From Sarcophilus harrisii (taxonomy: Eukaryota; Chordata; Mammalia; Dasyuromorphia; Dasyuridae), in assembly GCF_902635505.1 (NCBI RefSeq), contig NC_045427.1, positions 258,747,922 through 258,811,921 on the forward strand: DNA of 64,000 nucleotides, read 5' to 3'. The notes below the pieces were generated by a model. That model did no database searches and was not told the origin of the DNA. It saw nothing but the letters and a program-made list of their open reading frames with translations. The first letter of the stretch is position 1. Every line of letters begins with the position of its first letter. This document shows, piece after piece, positions 13,325 to 27,600 of the stretch. The position numbers were made by a program, and so were the translations under genes.

Positions 13325-16300
13325 TTAAATGTAAAGAGAATACCTATAAAAATACTAAGTAGACACATGCAGGCTGTGCAGAGGAAGAGTATTAGCATTT
13401 GGGAAAATCAGGAAAGGTTTCATGTAGAAGGTTGTGCATGAATTGCATGTTGGAGGAAGAGTGTAATTTTTTAAGACTTAAGTGAAGGAGTGCATTGTTC
13501 CAGGCATGGAACCCAGTAATGCAAAGGCATAAAGATGAGATGCAGTGCTAACATCATATGGAAAGAGGAGAGTTACATTTCGACTGGAAAATCAAACTGG
13601 GGCTAATTGTTAAGGGAAAAACAGAAACTGAATAAGTAGGATTATGACATGTTTTGATCTTTATATAAGGAATATTGGAATTTGAGGAAGAATTCTTTGG
13701 CAGAAATGTGGAAGATGAACCAAAGCGGAAAGTCCTTGGAAGTGGGAAAGCATGTCGGTGTTCATTACAATTGTTTCTGTGAGGTGTGTTGAGAACCTGA
13801 ACCAAGAGGGAGATGATTTAGGAGCTGTCTCGATAATCTATGTGAGAGGTGATGTTATCAGAGAGAAGGGGTTAGATATAAGAGATGTTATGGAGATAAA
13901 AATGGCACATCTTGGCAGAACTGATTAGTGGAAAGAAGGAAAATGAGGCATTGAGAATACTACCAAGCAAGGTGACAAGATTGTTTGACTATAGCAACTG
14001 ATGAAATCTAATTACTCACAGAAGTTTTATGATATGTGTGATTGGAAAGATTATCTAAACCCCTGATGAGTCAAATATTGAATGGACTTGAGTCGTTGTT
14101 TATTTCTCAAATTCCTTATGGAAAGTGATTTTATCCTATTGTATCTTAGTTGTTCTTGTTTTCTTGAAGGGCTTGGTGCAATGCTTACCACATCCCGGGT
14201 GCTCAATAAATGTTTTTTAATCAATGAGAGTGAGTACAGCAGAAGTCATATTCTGACACATTCAAACTGAGAATGAAATTATATTTTATTGGGCTTCTTT
14301 GGTGTACAAAGCATTGTGCTAGACTGGGGCTTATGAAGAGGAATTTAAGGCATAGTTCCACTCAGTAACTGAGTGGGCTGTAAGAATCTCTTAATCTCAT
14401 GGGCTGTAAGAAGGGAAAGATAAGACATTTGTACAACAATCAGCAGGACATTTAAAGAATGAAATGAAATTTTTCCATTTCATTTTATAGACGTATTTAA
14501 TTAGTTCATTGTAGATTCCATTTTATGTTTTGTGCATGTCAAAACAGTATAAATATTAAAATAATGACCCAAATAAAGACAACATAATATGTACTAATTT
14601 ATTTTTAAAATTTTTGTCTTATATAAGTTGCTGTGTTTCTTTGACATTGGCACTGGTATCATTATCATTACTCAGTGATTCTTTTGAAGAGTTTTCACCT
14701 TAAGTAAAATATTTTTAAGCAACATAAAGTTTCTGTTCACATATTTATGTTTTCCTGTTTTCCTGCTAGTGTTTTTAAGTACAGAACTTCAAGCTTTACG
14801 GATTTTGCAGAAGAAACAGCTCAAAGGTTCTCAATTGGACAAAAACAATGAAATTTACCAGGAAGTGCAAGCCATCTGTGATACTCTGTGCTTACCAAAA
14901 TCAACCACTTCTGACATTCCTGTTGTGCTAAGCCATGTGGAATCAAAGGTATGATTTTAAGTAGTTCTCTTAAATTTTAAGGGAAAAAAAATTTTAACTA
15001 TATATTTAAAATTGCATATACACATATTTTATATAAAAGTTTGCTAATAGAGATCTCATCTCTTATGTTGATTTTTATCTTAATAATTTTTTTCTACGAC
15101 AATGGAATTTTCCCCTATATGATCTGTAAGTTAATACAAACTCATTTAAATATATAATTTAATAGATTATTTATAAAGCACTTACTATGTGTTAGGCACT
15201 GTACTAAGCACTAGGATTATGAATATATGCACAGTTATAGTCCTTATTCTCTATTATATTCTAATATGGGAAGACAACATGTAAAAAGATATAGAGAGAA
15301 TATAGAAAATAATTTCAGAGGGGAAGACATCTGCAGAAAGTGGCATTTGATCGGAATCTTGAAGGAAACCAGGGAAGGTAAAAGGCCTCTGAGAATGGAA
15401 GAAGAGCATTCTAACCATTAGGGATAGGCCAATACAAAGTCATATAGATGGGAAATAAGAGGTAGAGTGATGTGTTTGAAGAACAACAAATAATTCAGTG
15501 CTCTTCATTTATAGAGTGTATAAAGAGGAATAAAATATAAGAAAACTGTAAAGGTGAGAAGGAACCAGGTGATGGAGGTTTTAAATGTCAGACAGAGGAT
15601 TTTCTAGTTACCATTCTTATAGTGATGGAGGAGATAGTGGGAGACTATGTCTGAATGATATGGAAAAATAAGAAAAGAGAACTTGATGAATGGCCATAAT
15701 GATGTGAAGTATGAAACAAAGTTCTCAATTTAGAGTGTGGACAAAGAAGATGCTGTGGGAGGTTTGGGGAAAGGGAAAAAGTCACCGTAATGAATAAGAT
15801 AATCAGGAGGAGTAGAATGATTGTCTTGCTGTAATGGAGGCCAAGTTGAGTTTGTATAATATAAATTTGTGATGGATGTGTAGATAAAGTTTCCTGATTT
15901 TTTTTCAGCACTATTTTATCGCACATAAATAGGAGCTAAGGAGATGCCTCTAGTCAATGATTAGGCTTTAGCTAAGTATGTTTGACAATAGGATAATGGA
16001 TCAGATGATGAAAGAGTGGGGGAGACTTATAGAGTTGACATAGTGTTCTCTGAAACATTCATAAAAGGAAGGGAGAAGAGTAGCCAGTGCAAGAAAGATG
16101 GCTTAGGAAATTAATGAGGAAGATAAGGTTATGATGAAAATGAAGAAAAGACGTGGACTCATAAGCTAAAGAGAGATAATGGTCAGATGAAAGAATTTTG
16201 GAGTTCATAATTATGAAAGTAGAATCTTTGTGAGTGATGACCATCTCTCTGTGTAGCTAAGGTGTTGAGGAGTGGGTCATGAGAATTAAGTTAACTCAGG

Positions 16301-19300
16301 AATTGGGTAATTAGGATATTTGAAAGAACATCAATACATATGTTGAAATTCCTAAGTATGAGGGCATAAACTAGGGAATGAGAGAGGAATTGTGAACTAG
16401 GCACTGAATTCATTGAAGAAGGAAGGAAAATATTCTTTAATTCATTAGAGAATGGCCACAATTGCTCATCAACTTTCTTTTGTCTGAGATTCATTCTGTC
16501 CACCTCAGATAGGGAGAAGTTGCTGAGCATTTGTAGTAGAGGGAAATGCTGGAAATGGCTTTAGGGATTTCAACTCCCCGACAGTGTCTTGATGGCCCAG
16601 GGAATAAGGAAAAATGTGTAGTTAAGTCCTGGAAAGGATGGGTAGGGACACAGTGTCTTCAGAGGGAGCCACTTTTCAGTGCTAGAAAATGGAGAAAGAA
16701 GTAAAAAAGTACTTTAATATGAAAAGAAATTTGTCATTTTTAAAGTAGTAATTCCAAAGGGTACAGTGGAATAGACGTATCAGAAGTAAGGACAATGTAG
16801 AGATTGAGTTGAGGTGGAGATGGGCAGTTGGGATGGGGAATGACATTGATATGTCGATATTGGGATTGAGGGCATTCAGAATCCCTAGGATTCAGATATT
16901 TAGGCATTTATTTGAGTGTGCTGACTGTACAGGAATGAAACCAAGCAGCTTAGCACTGTTTGGAAAAGGGTCGTTGAGATACATGTTTGGTTCTGTTGTT
17001 TGAAGTCCAGCCTCATGGCAGGTGGTGATGTGTCCTTTGAAACCTCAGGAGGACTGTCTCACTGCAGGCAGGAAGAGGAGTCCATACAGAAGGCAGAGGG
17101 ATCTTGTCCTGGGACAGACTGGCACTGGAAAAAGCCTCTGAGGCCAGGAAGTGAGAGGTGGGTGGTGTTGCCTGCACCAGGCACTGGAGGTGGCCCCAGG
17201 GCAAGGCCTAGAGAAGGCAGCAACCACATGACTACAAGAGTTTTCAGCTATTGAAAAACACTGATGTTCCCTCTTTCAGTGCTTCCTTTTGTCCCTCTAG
17301 TTTAAGTCAAGTCAACAAGCATTTATTAAGGGCTTACTAAGAGCCAGATATTGTGCTAATTCTAAGGATAAGCAAAATCCTTGCCCGTGGAGCTCACATT
17401 CTAATGGGGGAGACTACATGCAGATACTCTACATAAAAAATATGTGCTGGCAAGGAGGACAGCCAATGGAAAAAATAGGAGATGGAATATCTTGGTGTGA
17501 GAAGGAACACTGAGGAGACAAGTGTGGCTCAATTGTAGAATAGGGGAGAGGTATAAGAAAATCAGTTAGCAAGAGGCCAAAATGTAAAGAACTTTAAATG
17601 CAAACATTAGTGATTTTATATTTGATCCTCCAAATCCACTTGAATTTATTGGAGGGCACAGAGGTTGATGTTACATGGTTTGACCTGCATTTTAGGAAGA
17701 TCATTTTGGTAGCTGAGTGGAGCATGGATTGGCATGGGGAGAGCCTCGAGTAGCAAAACTAACTTAGAAGACTCTTAAAAATAATTGAGACCCAAACTGA
17801 CGATGTACCCATAGTAGTGATTGTATTAAAAGAAGGGTTGTGCTTAATTGTGCTGATTCTAGTATAGACCTGGATCTATCTATAGACCTATGTATGCAAT
17901 GGATCTAGTAAAGACCTGAGTTCATATCTTGCCTTAGACACTTAATAGCTAGATAACAAGCAAATCATTTCACCTCTGAGTCAGTTTCCTCATATGTAAA
18001 ATGGAAATAATAGAACTGACCTCATAGGTTTGTTGTGAGGATCAAATGAAGTAATATATGTAATGTGCTCAAATGTTAGCTATTGTTATAGCCTTCCACA
18101 TGGACAATTGAGGTCATTCTGGCCTGTCTTCTCCAGCATATGGCTCTTTTAGTCATTTCTTAAAGTCATTAGTCTCACTAATCTTCAGGCCTGTCCTATC
18201 TGTTGTTTGCTTACCTGCTTCTTACAAACATGCCCATGTTCCTTCTATCCTTAAAACACCATTACTTCATATAGTGCTAGCCATTGCCTTTCTAAATTTT
18301 TCAACCTTTTTGTGGCTAAACTCCTTGAGAACTGGGTGCGGTACCTTCTTTTTCCTCAACTCTCTAGTTTTTGAGCTCTTTATTTATCCAAGAGTGCTTT
18401 CCATATAATTTCTTAAGTACCAGTTAGAAATTCTTCCCTGTAGCCTTTGACACTGTCCATTCCTCTTTTTTCCTAGGTACTCTGTTGTCTAGGTTTTTGT
18501 TGATATTGTTCTCTTCTGTTTCTGCTCCTTCTTGCATGATCACTCTCTCTTAGTCTCTTCGTGTCATTCCTGCTAACCCTGGATGTCCCCCAAAATTCTA
18601 TTCTGAGCCCTTTTCTCTGAGATCTCATTGCCTCCCATGATTTTAACTATCACTATACAGTTGATTCTCAGATTTATTTGTCTGACCCTAACCTGTTCTC
18701 TGACCTTCTGTTTTGTATCTTCAGCTACCTAGTAGTCATCTTGCGCTGGGTGTCCTGTAACATATTAAATTCAGCATGTCTACAACAGAATACATTTTCC
18801 TCCTCTTCCTTTCTCCACTCCTAATCTTCCCTTCTTCCTAATTTCTCTTACTGTTGAGGTTACTATCATACTTCCAGTTACACGGGTGACTGGAACCTAG
18901 ATGTCATCCTTGATTCCTCACCCTTTCTCACTGTCTATAGTTCTGTCAATTCTGCCTTACCTTCTCTTCTGCCCCCCTCTCCCACTGCTATCACCCTGTT
19001 AGAGACCCTCACCACCTCAGAACTGGGCAATTGCAGGATCTTCCTGGTGGTACTCTGCCTCTGGTCTCTCTGCATTCCGGTCTGTCCTTGGCTGTCAGAT
19101 TGTTCTTCCTTAAGTGCAACCTGACCATGTTGCCTCCTTTTTCTTTATTTTTTTATTTTTTTTATTTTATTTTATTTTATTTTATTTTTTATTTTTTTCC
19201 TTTTTCTTTAGTCAGTTTTGCTAGCCTCTTGGCTAAAGTTTTGCCTCTTGGATTCCATTCAAAATCCTATGCTTAGCTTCTAAAACCCTAAATAGCTTGG

Positions 19301-22300
19301 GTCCTTTTTAAAAAAACTTTTTTAGTCTTCTTATAGCTTATTCCCTACCACAGGTTCTGGGATCTCCTGCCTTTTTTTATTTAAAAATTTCCAGATCCTA
19401 CACTGGGCATTAGCTCTTCATGCCTGAAACATTCTCCCTCTTCAGTTTCTTCTTTTGGCTTCCTTTAAATTTTAAGTCCCACTTTTTAAAAGAAACTGAT
19501 CCTTAATCTTTGTGCCTTTCCTTGGACACTAACCCCAGGTTTATCTGTATCTTGTTTGTTCACAGTTATTTGCTTGTTATCTCTCTCTCCAAATAGACTG
19601 AGCTTAAGAGAATTTTTTTTTTTTGCCTGCCTTTGTTTCTCAGAGTTCAACACAGTGCCTGACACATAATAGTCAATGATTGTTGACTTGACTTGACCAA
19701 GTGGGATAACAAGGAAAGAAGAGCAGGGCTAAGAAAAACCTAGAAGGAGAGAGTGATGACAGTGTCAGGTGGTCTACTGAGATCAACAGGGTGGTTGAGA
19801 GAAGGCAGTGAGAAGAGCATTTGTCACTTTGGGAAAGTTGTTTCTGAGACTGATGAGAGTATGAGGAGTAGTGGTGTGACCACCAATAGCAGATGACTCC
19901 CTTCGGAAACTGAGTCTTAGAAGGGAAAATAGGTGTCGGACAATGGGTCCTGGGAAGGGGTAGATCAAGCAAGGAATTTTGGAAGATGGAAAAAATGGAT
20001 GCTTTTGTAGGCATTAGGGCCAGTAGATAGAGATTGAAAATTAGTGAGAGAGTGGCAGTGTTTAAGAAAAACAATACTTTGGAAAAGACAAGATGGAATG
20101 GGATTGAGGCTGGAGCATTGGTAATGGCAAGGGGAAAAGTCTACTTCTTCATTTGGGATAAAAGAAATGGAGGAAAAATAGTGGTAGAATTCATCTGAAT
20201 GTTGTGACATGAAGGGGACAGGAGAGATCTTGTCAAATGGCCTCAATTTGTTCAGTGAACTTCCTCTAGTGTCACCTTTTATGTGAAACCATTGATCATC
20301 TCCTTCTTAACTGCTAGTGACCACCTTTTAAAATTAGCTTGAATTTAATCCAATTGATTGAATGTATGTATATATAGTCTCTCTCTATAGAATGTAAGCT
20401 TATTGAGGGCAGGAACTGTTTCATTTGTTCGTTGGTACCCATATCCCCAGTGCTTGGCACAGGGTAGACTCTTAATATAGGTTTGTTGATTGATTTGAAA
20501 GTGGTCGTAAACTATTGCCTTTATATCTGAGTATTGATGTGACTAATCCTTCTTAAACACAATTTCTTCTTCTCCTGTAATTAAAAAAAAAACAACAAAA
20601 GTGTACTACTTTACAACATTTAAATCAAATACAGATCTAGAATATTATTATAAATTATTATAAATCACAATTGAATTCTTGTAGAGAACCAACTAATGTT
20701 GGTTACTTATAAGAAACTTAAGTATAGCTGTGCTGTGGGCCTCTCCAACTTAACATTTTTAGTTAGCTGTTATAAGACTGGAAGGTTGTTTCCCTCTCAA
20801 AGAGTAGAAATAACTTTACAAAATGGGAAGCTTTCCAGATGATAGCATTCATTTATTCTGGTGATAATATGTATAATTAGACCACTTTGTTCCCTGATAC
20901 TTTGCAACTGGGAAACTGAATGTAAACATTTTTGGTAGCTTTGAGACATTTGTAACATTTCCTTTAGATTGTTAAATGTCTACAGTTAAAAAGATGGGTG
21001 AACCCTGTAGATACTATCATTTGTCAAAATTTTCCTTCATGGTGAATTATGATTGCTATATGACTCCCAGTATTATTAAAGGAAAACTGAATGTCCTATT
21101 TTTGGTTTGTCAAACTGAAAACGGACCTTGTAGTTTGAACCAGTGACTATCAAACCTTTTTCTTATTCAGGGGTTTTGAAAACAGCAATATAATGTATAT
21201 TCAGTGACCCAGGCAAAACAGTTAACATATAGACTGAAAGACCAAGTTTCATGTGCAGGGCTCCCCCATATGGTTATAGTTTGTATTCATCTTATTAAAA
21301 TGTGAAAGCTGAATGTTGTATATGAATTGTATTTAATTGGGGGGTGGGGAGGAATTACCTGTCAAAAATTTCTGTAAAATAATGAAATTCAACTAGAATA
21401 CAAAGTGCTTGATTTTTTAAAATTAGAAATCCAAAATTAATGCTATCTTAAAAACTCCAGAACTTTATATACTCCCTGTAGTTTGTCCTCTTAACAGGTA
21501 TTTATATAGTTCTATATATAAACGATATTTTTAATTATGTAGAAGACTATTGAAATAATTAGCATTTCTTTGGAGGAATTAACCTTATATTACAGTGATT
21601 AAGTTTTTATAATAACTAAAAGCACCCTGATAATGCATCTGTGATTATGCATGCAAGCTTTTTTCATTAAATTTGTTTAATTTCCAGAATAAAATCTTGA
21701 ATAAGAAACAAGATTATTATAAGTTTAAAGGCCTTATTTTTTCACACTGAGCATGTTTTTGTTTATTTCAGATGAAGGATATTCTCTCAAAAGTTCAAAA
21801 TAACCACATTGGAAAGCCATTGCTGAAAAAGGATTTAAGTCCAGAACAGGCGGTAAAATTCTTTCCTTTTGGATTATGTAATTAAATAAGTACATATGAT
21901 TTAGTTTTTCCAAATAGCACCCAAATTTCAAAGTGTTACTTGTTTATGTGACTTTGGTGAGTAAAAATTAAATTGAGAAACTGTAGGTGGTGCATTTTTG
22001 TTCGTAATGTCAATTGTTAGTTAAAACATTTTTATAGCTCCTAAAGTGATATTGCATCATATGAACACAAACAGAAAATTCTTGGCTTTCTTCTTTTCTA
22101 TAAATTACATAAGAAGCAAGTTTTTACATGACTTAAAATTTTTGACTAAAGATAAATTTAATAGCAATGAAAAGAAATAATTTGCACTGTAATCATACTG
22201 TGTATGATTATAGGATCATAAATCTAAACCTTTAAAGGAACCTCAGAATCATTTTGTCTAATTCTTATTTTACAAATGAGAAACAGAAGACCCAGGGAGG

Positions 22301-24587
22301 ATAAATGATGTAGACAGTATGAGTTTTGGGATTTGAACCTAAATCCTTTGACCCCAGAGCCAGTGTGCTTTAAATACTATTTATTTAAATAATTTATCTT
22401 CAAGTCTAATTTCATAGAGTTTAGAGAAGGATAGTGAGTAGAACATAAAGTGAGATAATTCAGTCCTGAATTATTTCTTAAGATTTCTAATGCATTGGAA
22501 TTCAAGTAAATATTATGATCCCTTTAGAGCATTGATATGAAGGAATTTGAGAATAAACTTAGAGAAAGTTAAAAAAAAAAACAAAAAACACAACTTATAC
22601 TCTTTCATAAGAATACTTAATAGCTATTTTAAAGACTGGATAAACATTTATTGGAACCTTTTATTTATTCATTTATTCATTCATTTATTTAATTGTGGTA
22701 GAAAAATAGGATGCTGTTGATCCAATCAGAAATATTTAAAGATCCTCTCCCTAAAACAAACAAAAATAAACAAATTAAAAAAAAAGATTTCTCATACATT
22801 ACTGTTTAAAATTAGTCATTTTTATTATTTAAATATTTTAGGAACAATTGGAAAGGATCAATGATGCTCTCTGTTGTGAATATGAATGCCGGCGACGGAT
22901 GTTAATGAAACGATTAGATGTTACAGTGCAGTCCTTTGGATGGTCTGATAGAGCAAAGGTAAGAATGCTTTTTCAAGTGTGCCCTGTAGATGGTAGCCTG
23001 TAACAGTTTTCTAAGCAATCTCATTTTAAGTCTATGTTCTCTGCATTTATGGGCTAACAAAATTGAGTATTCACCACATAGTCACATTCTTACATGCTAA
23101 TGATGATCACATTTTGAAGTAGTTTTTTTCTTGATTTCTCTCAAAACCAAAAAGCTAAGTTTAAAAAAAAATTTAAAAGTGAGATGATATATATGTGAGG
23201 TAAAGTAAATAAAGATGCATCTACACATTAAAAAAGATGTCTCCTAAGATTATAGTGGAGTTCAGTGACTTGGCCATATCATATGAATTGATCCAGGATT
23301 CACATCCAGCTCCTTTGACTCAAAATTCAGCATTCTTTTCACTGTTAGCCCTCTTGCCTCCCCAGTCGTGCACAAGGTGACAGCTTCATGAAATAACTTT
23401 AGGGAACAAATTCTTAAGAGACTATTTCCTTTCCCTCTTCCCCCAAAACATACTTTGTATTCCAGGTGCAGGCAGAATAAACAAGTCTCATAGGCTGTGC
23501 TTAAAGGTCCAGCTCTGGGAGTCTTTGCCTAGTCATTGTATGTAGTGATTCCACTTGGATCCTCCTTTATTCTGCAAAAGGTGACAGATACTGATTCTGT
23601 CCAAGTAGCACAAAGGAAAAGTAGAGTAACTAGAAGATATGGGTTGTCAGTGCTGGAGTAAAGTCATGTATAGGAGAAAAGAGCAGCTGTCCCTGGGGGA
23701 AAGAGGGAACATTGCAGTATTGTTAATGTTAATTTATCATTTTAATGCTTTACAAATGAAACTTTTAAAGGGTTGCTTTACATGTCATGACAAAATAACA
23801 TTTCATTTGGAGAAACAATTTTTAGAGTATCAGGGGAAATATTGAAAAAAAAATTAGGAATGAAGGTTTTATAGGAGACAATAAATTATAAAGTAGCAGT
23901 CATTAGATCATTTGTTATTGATTTAAAAATAAAGGAGTTTAAGGGAAAATCAGAAATAATGGAACTTAAGATGATAGAGTGGCAGGAAATATAGTTATTC
24001 TCTCCCACATCTACTTCAAGAAAGATCTAGAAAACACATTTGGCCAAATCCTGACCAAAAATCAGAGGGGGAAAAAACATGGTAAGTCTCTTTTCCAGCT
24101 TGGGTCAGCATAAGAATGACAGACATATCTGTGGAAAATGGGAAGGAAGTCTAGCTAGGAATAGCATACAAAGCTACTGGTACAGAAAGTAAAAGATGAT
24201 AGAGCTTGTGTACAGTGCCCTAGACCCATACATAGGGTTGTAACCATATTTAGGGTGTGAGAACAGCTACCAGTTCACAACTTTTATTACTGACTACCTC
24301 ATTCAATGTCACAGATGCAGGAGGGACTGAAGAAAGGAGACCTGAATCTTGAGGATAGAATTCTATGGTGAAAGGCAAAATTCTCAGGCATATTATCATT
24401 GAATGGAGGTTAAAGAAAAAATATTGCAAGCAAATAGAAAAGAATTCACGTTATACATGAGTTAGCAACCACCACAATAAAAGAATGTACTCAGACCAGT
24501 TGAGTCCAGGTTGGGAGAAGATATATCATTAATGAGATAGAGGCCTTTTAAGCATTTTCAATGGAAAGATAAGAGCTGCCAAAGAAG

Positions 24588-24638
<51 letters not shown>

Positions 24639-27600
24639 TTGGTATGGTTTAGAAATTTGTCTCACTATAGGAAAGGAGGAGGCTAATAGAAGGGAGGACA
24701 GAAGTGGAAAGGGATAAGAAAGGAGTAGGGACTGAAAAAAGGGAGGGCAGATTGAGGGAGGTAGTAGACAGAAGCAAAAGAATGATGAGGAGGGAAGAGG
24801 TGAAAAGAGAGAGAAAAGTATAACTTCAGAAAAAAATAGAAAATAGTATAGTATATGCAAGAAGAAATAGAGAATAAAATTATATTAGTGGAGGACCTCA
24901 CCCTCCCTCTTATCAGAACTAGATAAATCTAACCACAAAATAAACAAGAAGTTGAGGGAAATACAGTTTTAGAAAAATTATCTATGATAGATCTTGAAGA
25001 AAATTGATGGAAAGGAAAATATCTTTTTCTCAGCAATACATGACATCTACACAAAAATTGACTATTAAGGGATAAAAACCTCACAATCAAATGCAGAAAG
25101 GCAGAAATAGTAAATGTATCCTTTTCAGATCATGATATAATAAAAAATTATGTATAATAAAGGGCCATTGAAAAGTAGACCAAAAATTAGGAAAGGATAT
25201 AATCCTAAAGAATAAGTGGGTCAAACAGGATGATTTCAGAAAGGCCTGGAGAGACTTACAGGAACTGATGCTGAGTGAAATGAGCAGGACCAGGAGATCA
25301 TTATATACTTCAACAACAATACTAGATGATGACTAGTCCTGATGGATCAGGCCATCCTCAGCAACAAGATCAACCAAATCATTTCTAATGGAGCAGTAAT
25401 GAACTGAACTAACTATACCCAGAAAAAGAACTCTGGGAGATGACTAAAAACCATTACATTGAATTCCCAGTCCCTATATTTATGCACACCTGCATCTTTG
25501 ATTTCCTTCACAAGCTAATTGTACAATAATTCAGAGTCTGATTCTTTTTGTACAGCAAAATAATGTTTTGGTCATGTATACTTATTGTGTATCTAAGTTA
25601 TATTTTAATATATTTAACATCTACTGGTCATCCTGCCATTTAGGGGAGGGGGTGGGGGGGGGGGGTAAGAGGTGAAAAATTGGAACAAGAGGTTTGGCAA
25701 TTGTTAATGCTGTAAAGTTACCCATGTATATATCCTGTAAATTAAAGGCTATTAAATAAAAAATAAAAAAAAAAAAATTAAAAAAAAAAAAAAAAAAAGA
25801 ATAAGTGGGTCAAATAATATATCATAGACAATATTTTCATCCAAGAAGAATGACAGTAATAATGAGACAACAAACCAAAACTTATGGGATGCAGCCAGGG
25901 CAGTTCTTAGGAGAAATTTTATATCCTTAGAGGCTACATATATAAAATAGAGAAAGAGGAGATCAAAGAATTGGGCATGCAACTAAAAAAGCTATAAAAA
26001 GAATGAATTAATTCCCCCCCCCCCCAAACAAATACCAAATTAGAAATTCTGAAAATCAAAGGAGAGGTTAATAAAATTAAAAGTAGGAAAACTATTGAAC
26101 TAATAAATAAAACTAAGAGTTTTTATGAAAAAAAAAATTGATAAATATTTGATTAAAAGAAGAAAACCAAATTATCAGTATCAAAAATGAAAGGATGGAC
26201 TTTGTACCAGTGAAAAGGAAATTAAAGCAATAATTAGGAGCTGTTTTGTCCAATTGTATGCCAGTAAATCAAATAATCTGGGTGAAATGGATGAATATTT
26301 GCAAAAATACAGATTACTCAGATTAATAGATGAGGAAATTAAAATACTTAAATAGTCCCATTTTTAAAAAAATTGACAAATCATTAATGAAGTCCCTAAG
26401 AAAAAAATCTCTAGGGCCAGATGGATTTACAAGTAAATTCTATCAAGCATTTAAAGAATGATTCCAAAACTGGGTAAACTATTTAGGGCAAGTATCCTAC
26501 CAAATTCCTTATATGACACAGATATGGTGCTAATATCTAAACCAGCAAGGATCAAAACAGAGAAAGAAAATGACAGACTGATTTCCCTAATGAATTTTGA
26601 TGCAGAAATCTTAAATAAAATATTAGCAAAGAGATCACATCAATTATCAACAAGATAATCCAGTATTACCAAGTAGGATTTATAACAGGAATGCAGGGTT
26701 GGTTCATTATCAGGAAAATAACAGCATAATTGACTATTTGAATAACAAAACTAATAAATCATATGATTATCTCAATTGATGCAGAAAAAGCATTTGACAA
26801 AAATACCATAGTCATTCCCATTAAAAACAGTACAGAGCATAGGAATAGAGTTTTCCTCAAAATGATAAGTAGCGTCTATCTAAAATCATAAGCAAGCATT
26901 ATATGCAATGAGGACAAGCTAGCAGCATTCTCATTAATATCAGGTGTGAAACATTGTTGCCTGTTATCACCACTATTATTTTATATTGTACAAGAAATGT
27001 TAGCAATAAAAAGAGAAGAAAATTATAGTAGATAATGAGAAAACAAAATTCTTACTCTTTGCGAATTATATGCTATATCTAGAAAATCCTAGAGAATCAA
27101 TTAAAAACCACTAGAAACAATTAACTTTAATAGAATATAAATTAAACCCATGTGAACATCTGCATTTCTATATGTTCTATATGTTGCTAACAAAGCCCAG
27201 TAGCAAGAGATGGGAAGAGAAATTTCATTTAAAATAACTGTAGTTGATATAAAATGTTTGGGAGTCTATCTATTAAGACAACCCCAGGAACTATATGAAC
27301 ATAATTACAAAACACTGTATACAAAGTTAGATCTAAATAATTGGAAGAATATTAAGTGCTCATGGGTCAGCTGAGCTAATATAATAAAAATGACAATTCT
27401 ATTTAATCTACTTGCATTCAGTGTTGTACCAATCAAACTGCCAAGAAATCATTTTATAGAGCTGGAAAAAAATAACAAAATTTCATCTGGAAGAACAGAA
27501 GATGAAGAATTTGAAGGAAATTAATGAAAAAGAAAATGCAGAGGAAGGTGGCCTAGTTATACCAGACCTAAAACTATTTTATAAAGTAGTGGTCATCAGA

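Noticed and set aside
19673-20074. Open frame of 133 codons on the minus strand
   Set aside because: It falls in an L2-related fragment and has no intact domain. Treated as a repeat remnant.
24683-24901. Open frames on the minus strand over the (AT)n tract and purine-rich DNA
   Set aside because: They are products of low-complexity purine-rich L1 sequence read in antisense.
26458-26658. Open frame on the plus strand with reverse-transcriptase-like residues
   Set aside because: It is a remnant of the decayed L1 ORF2 copy, not a host gene.
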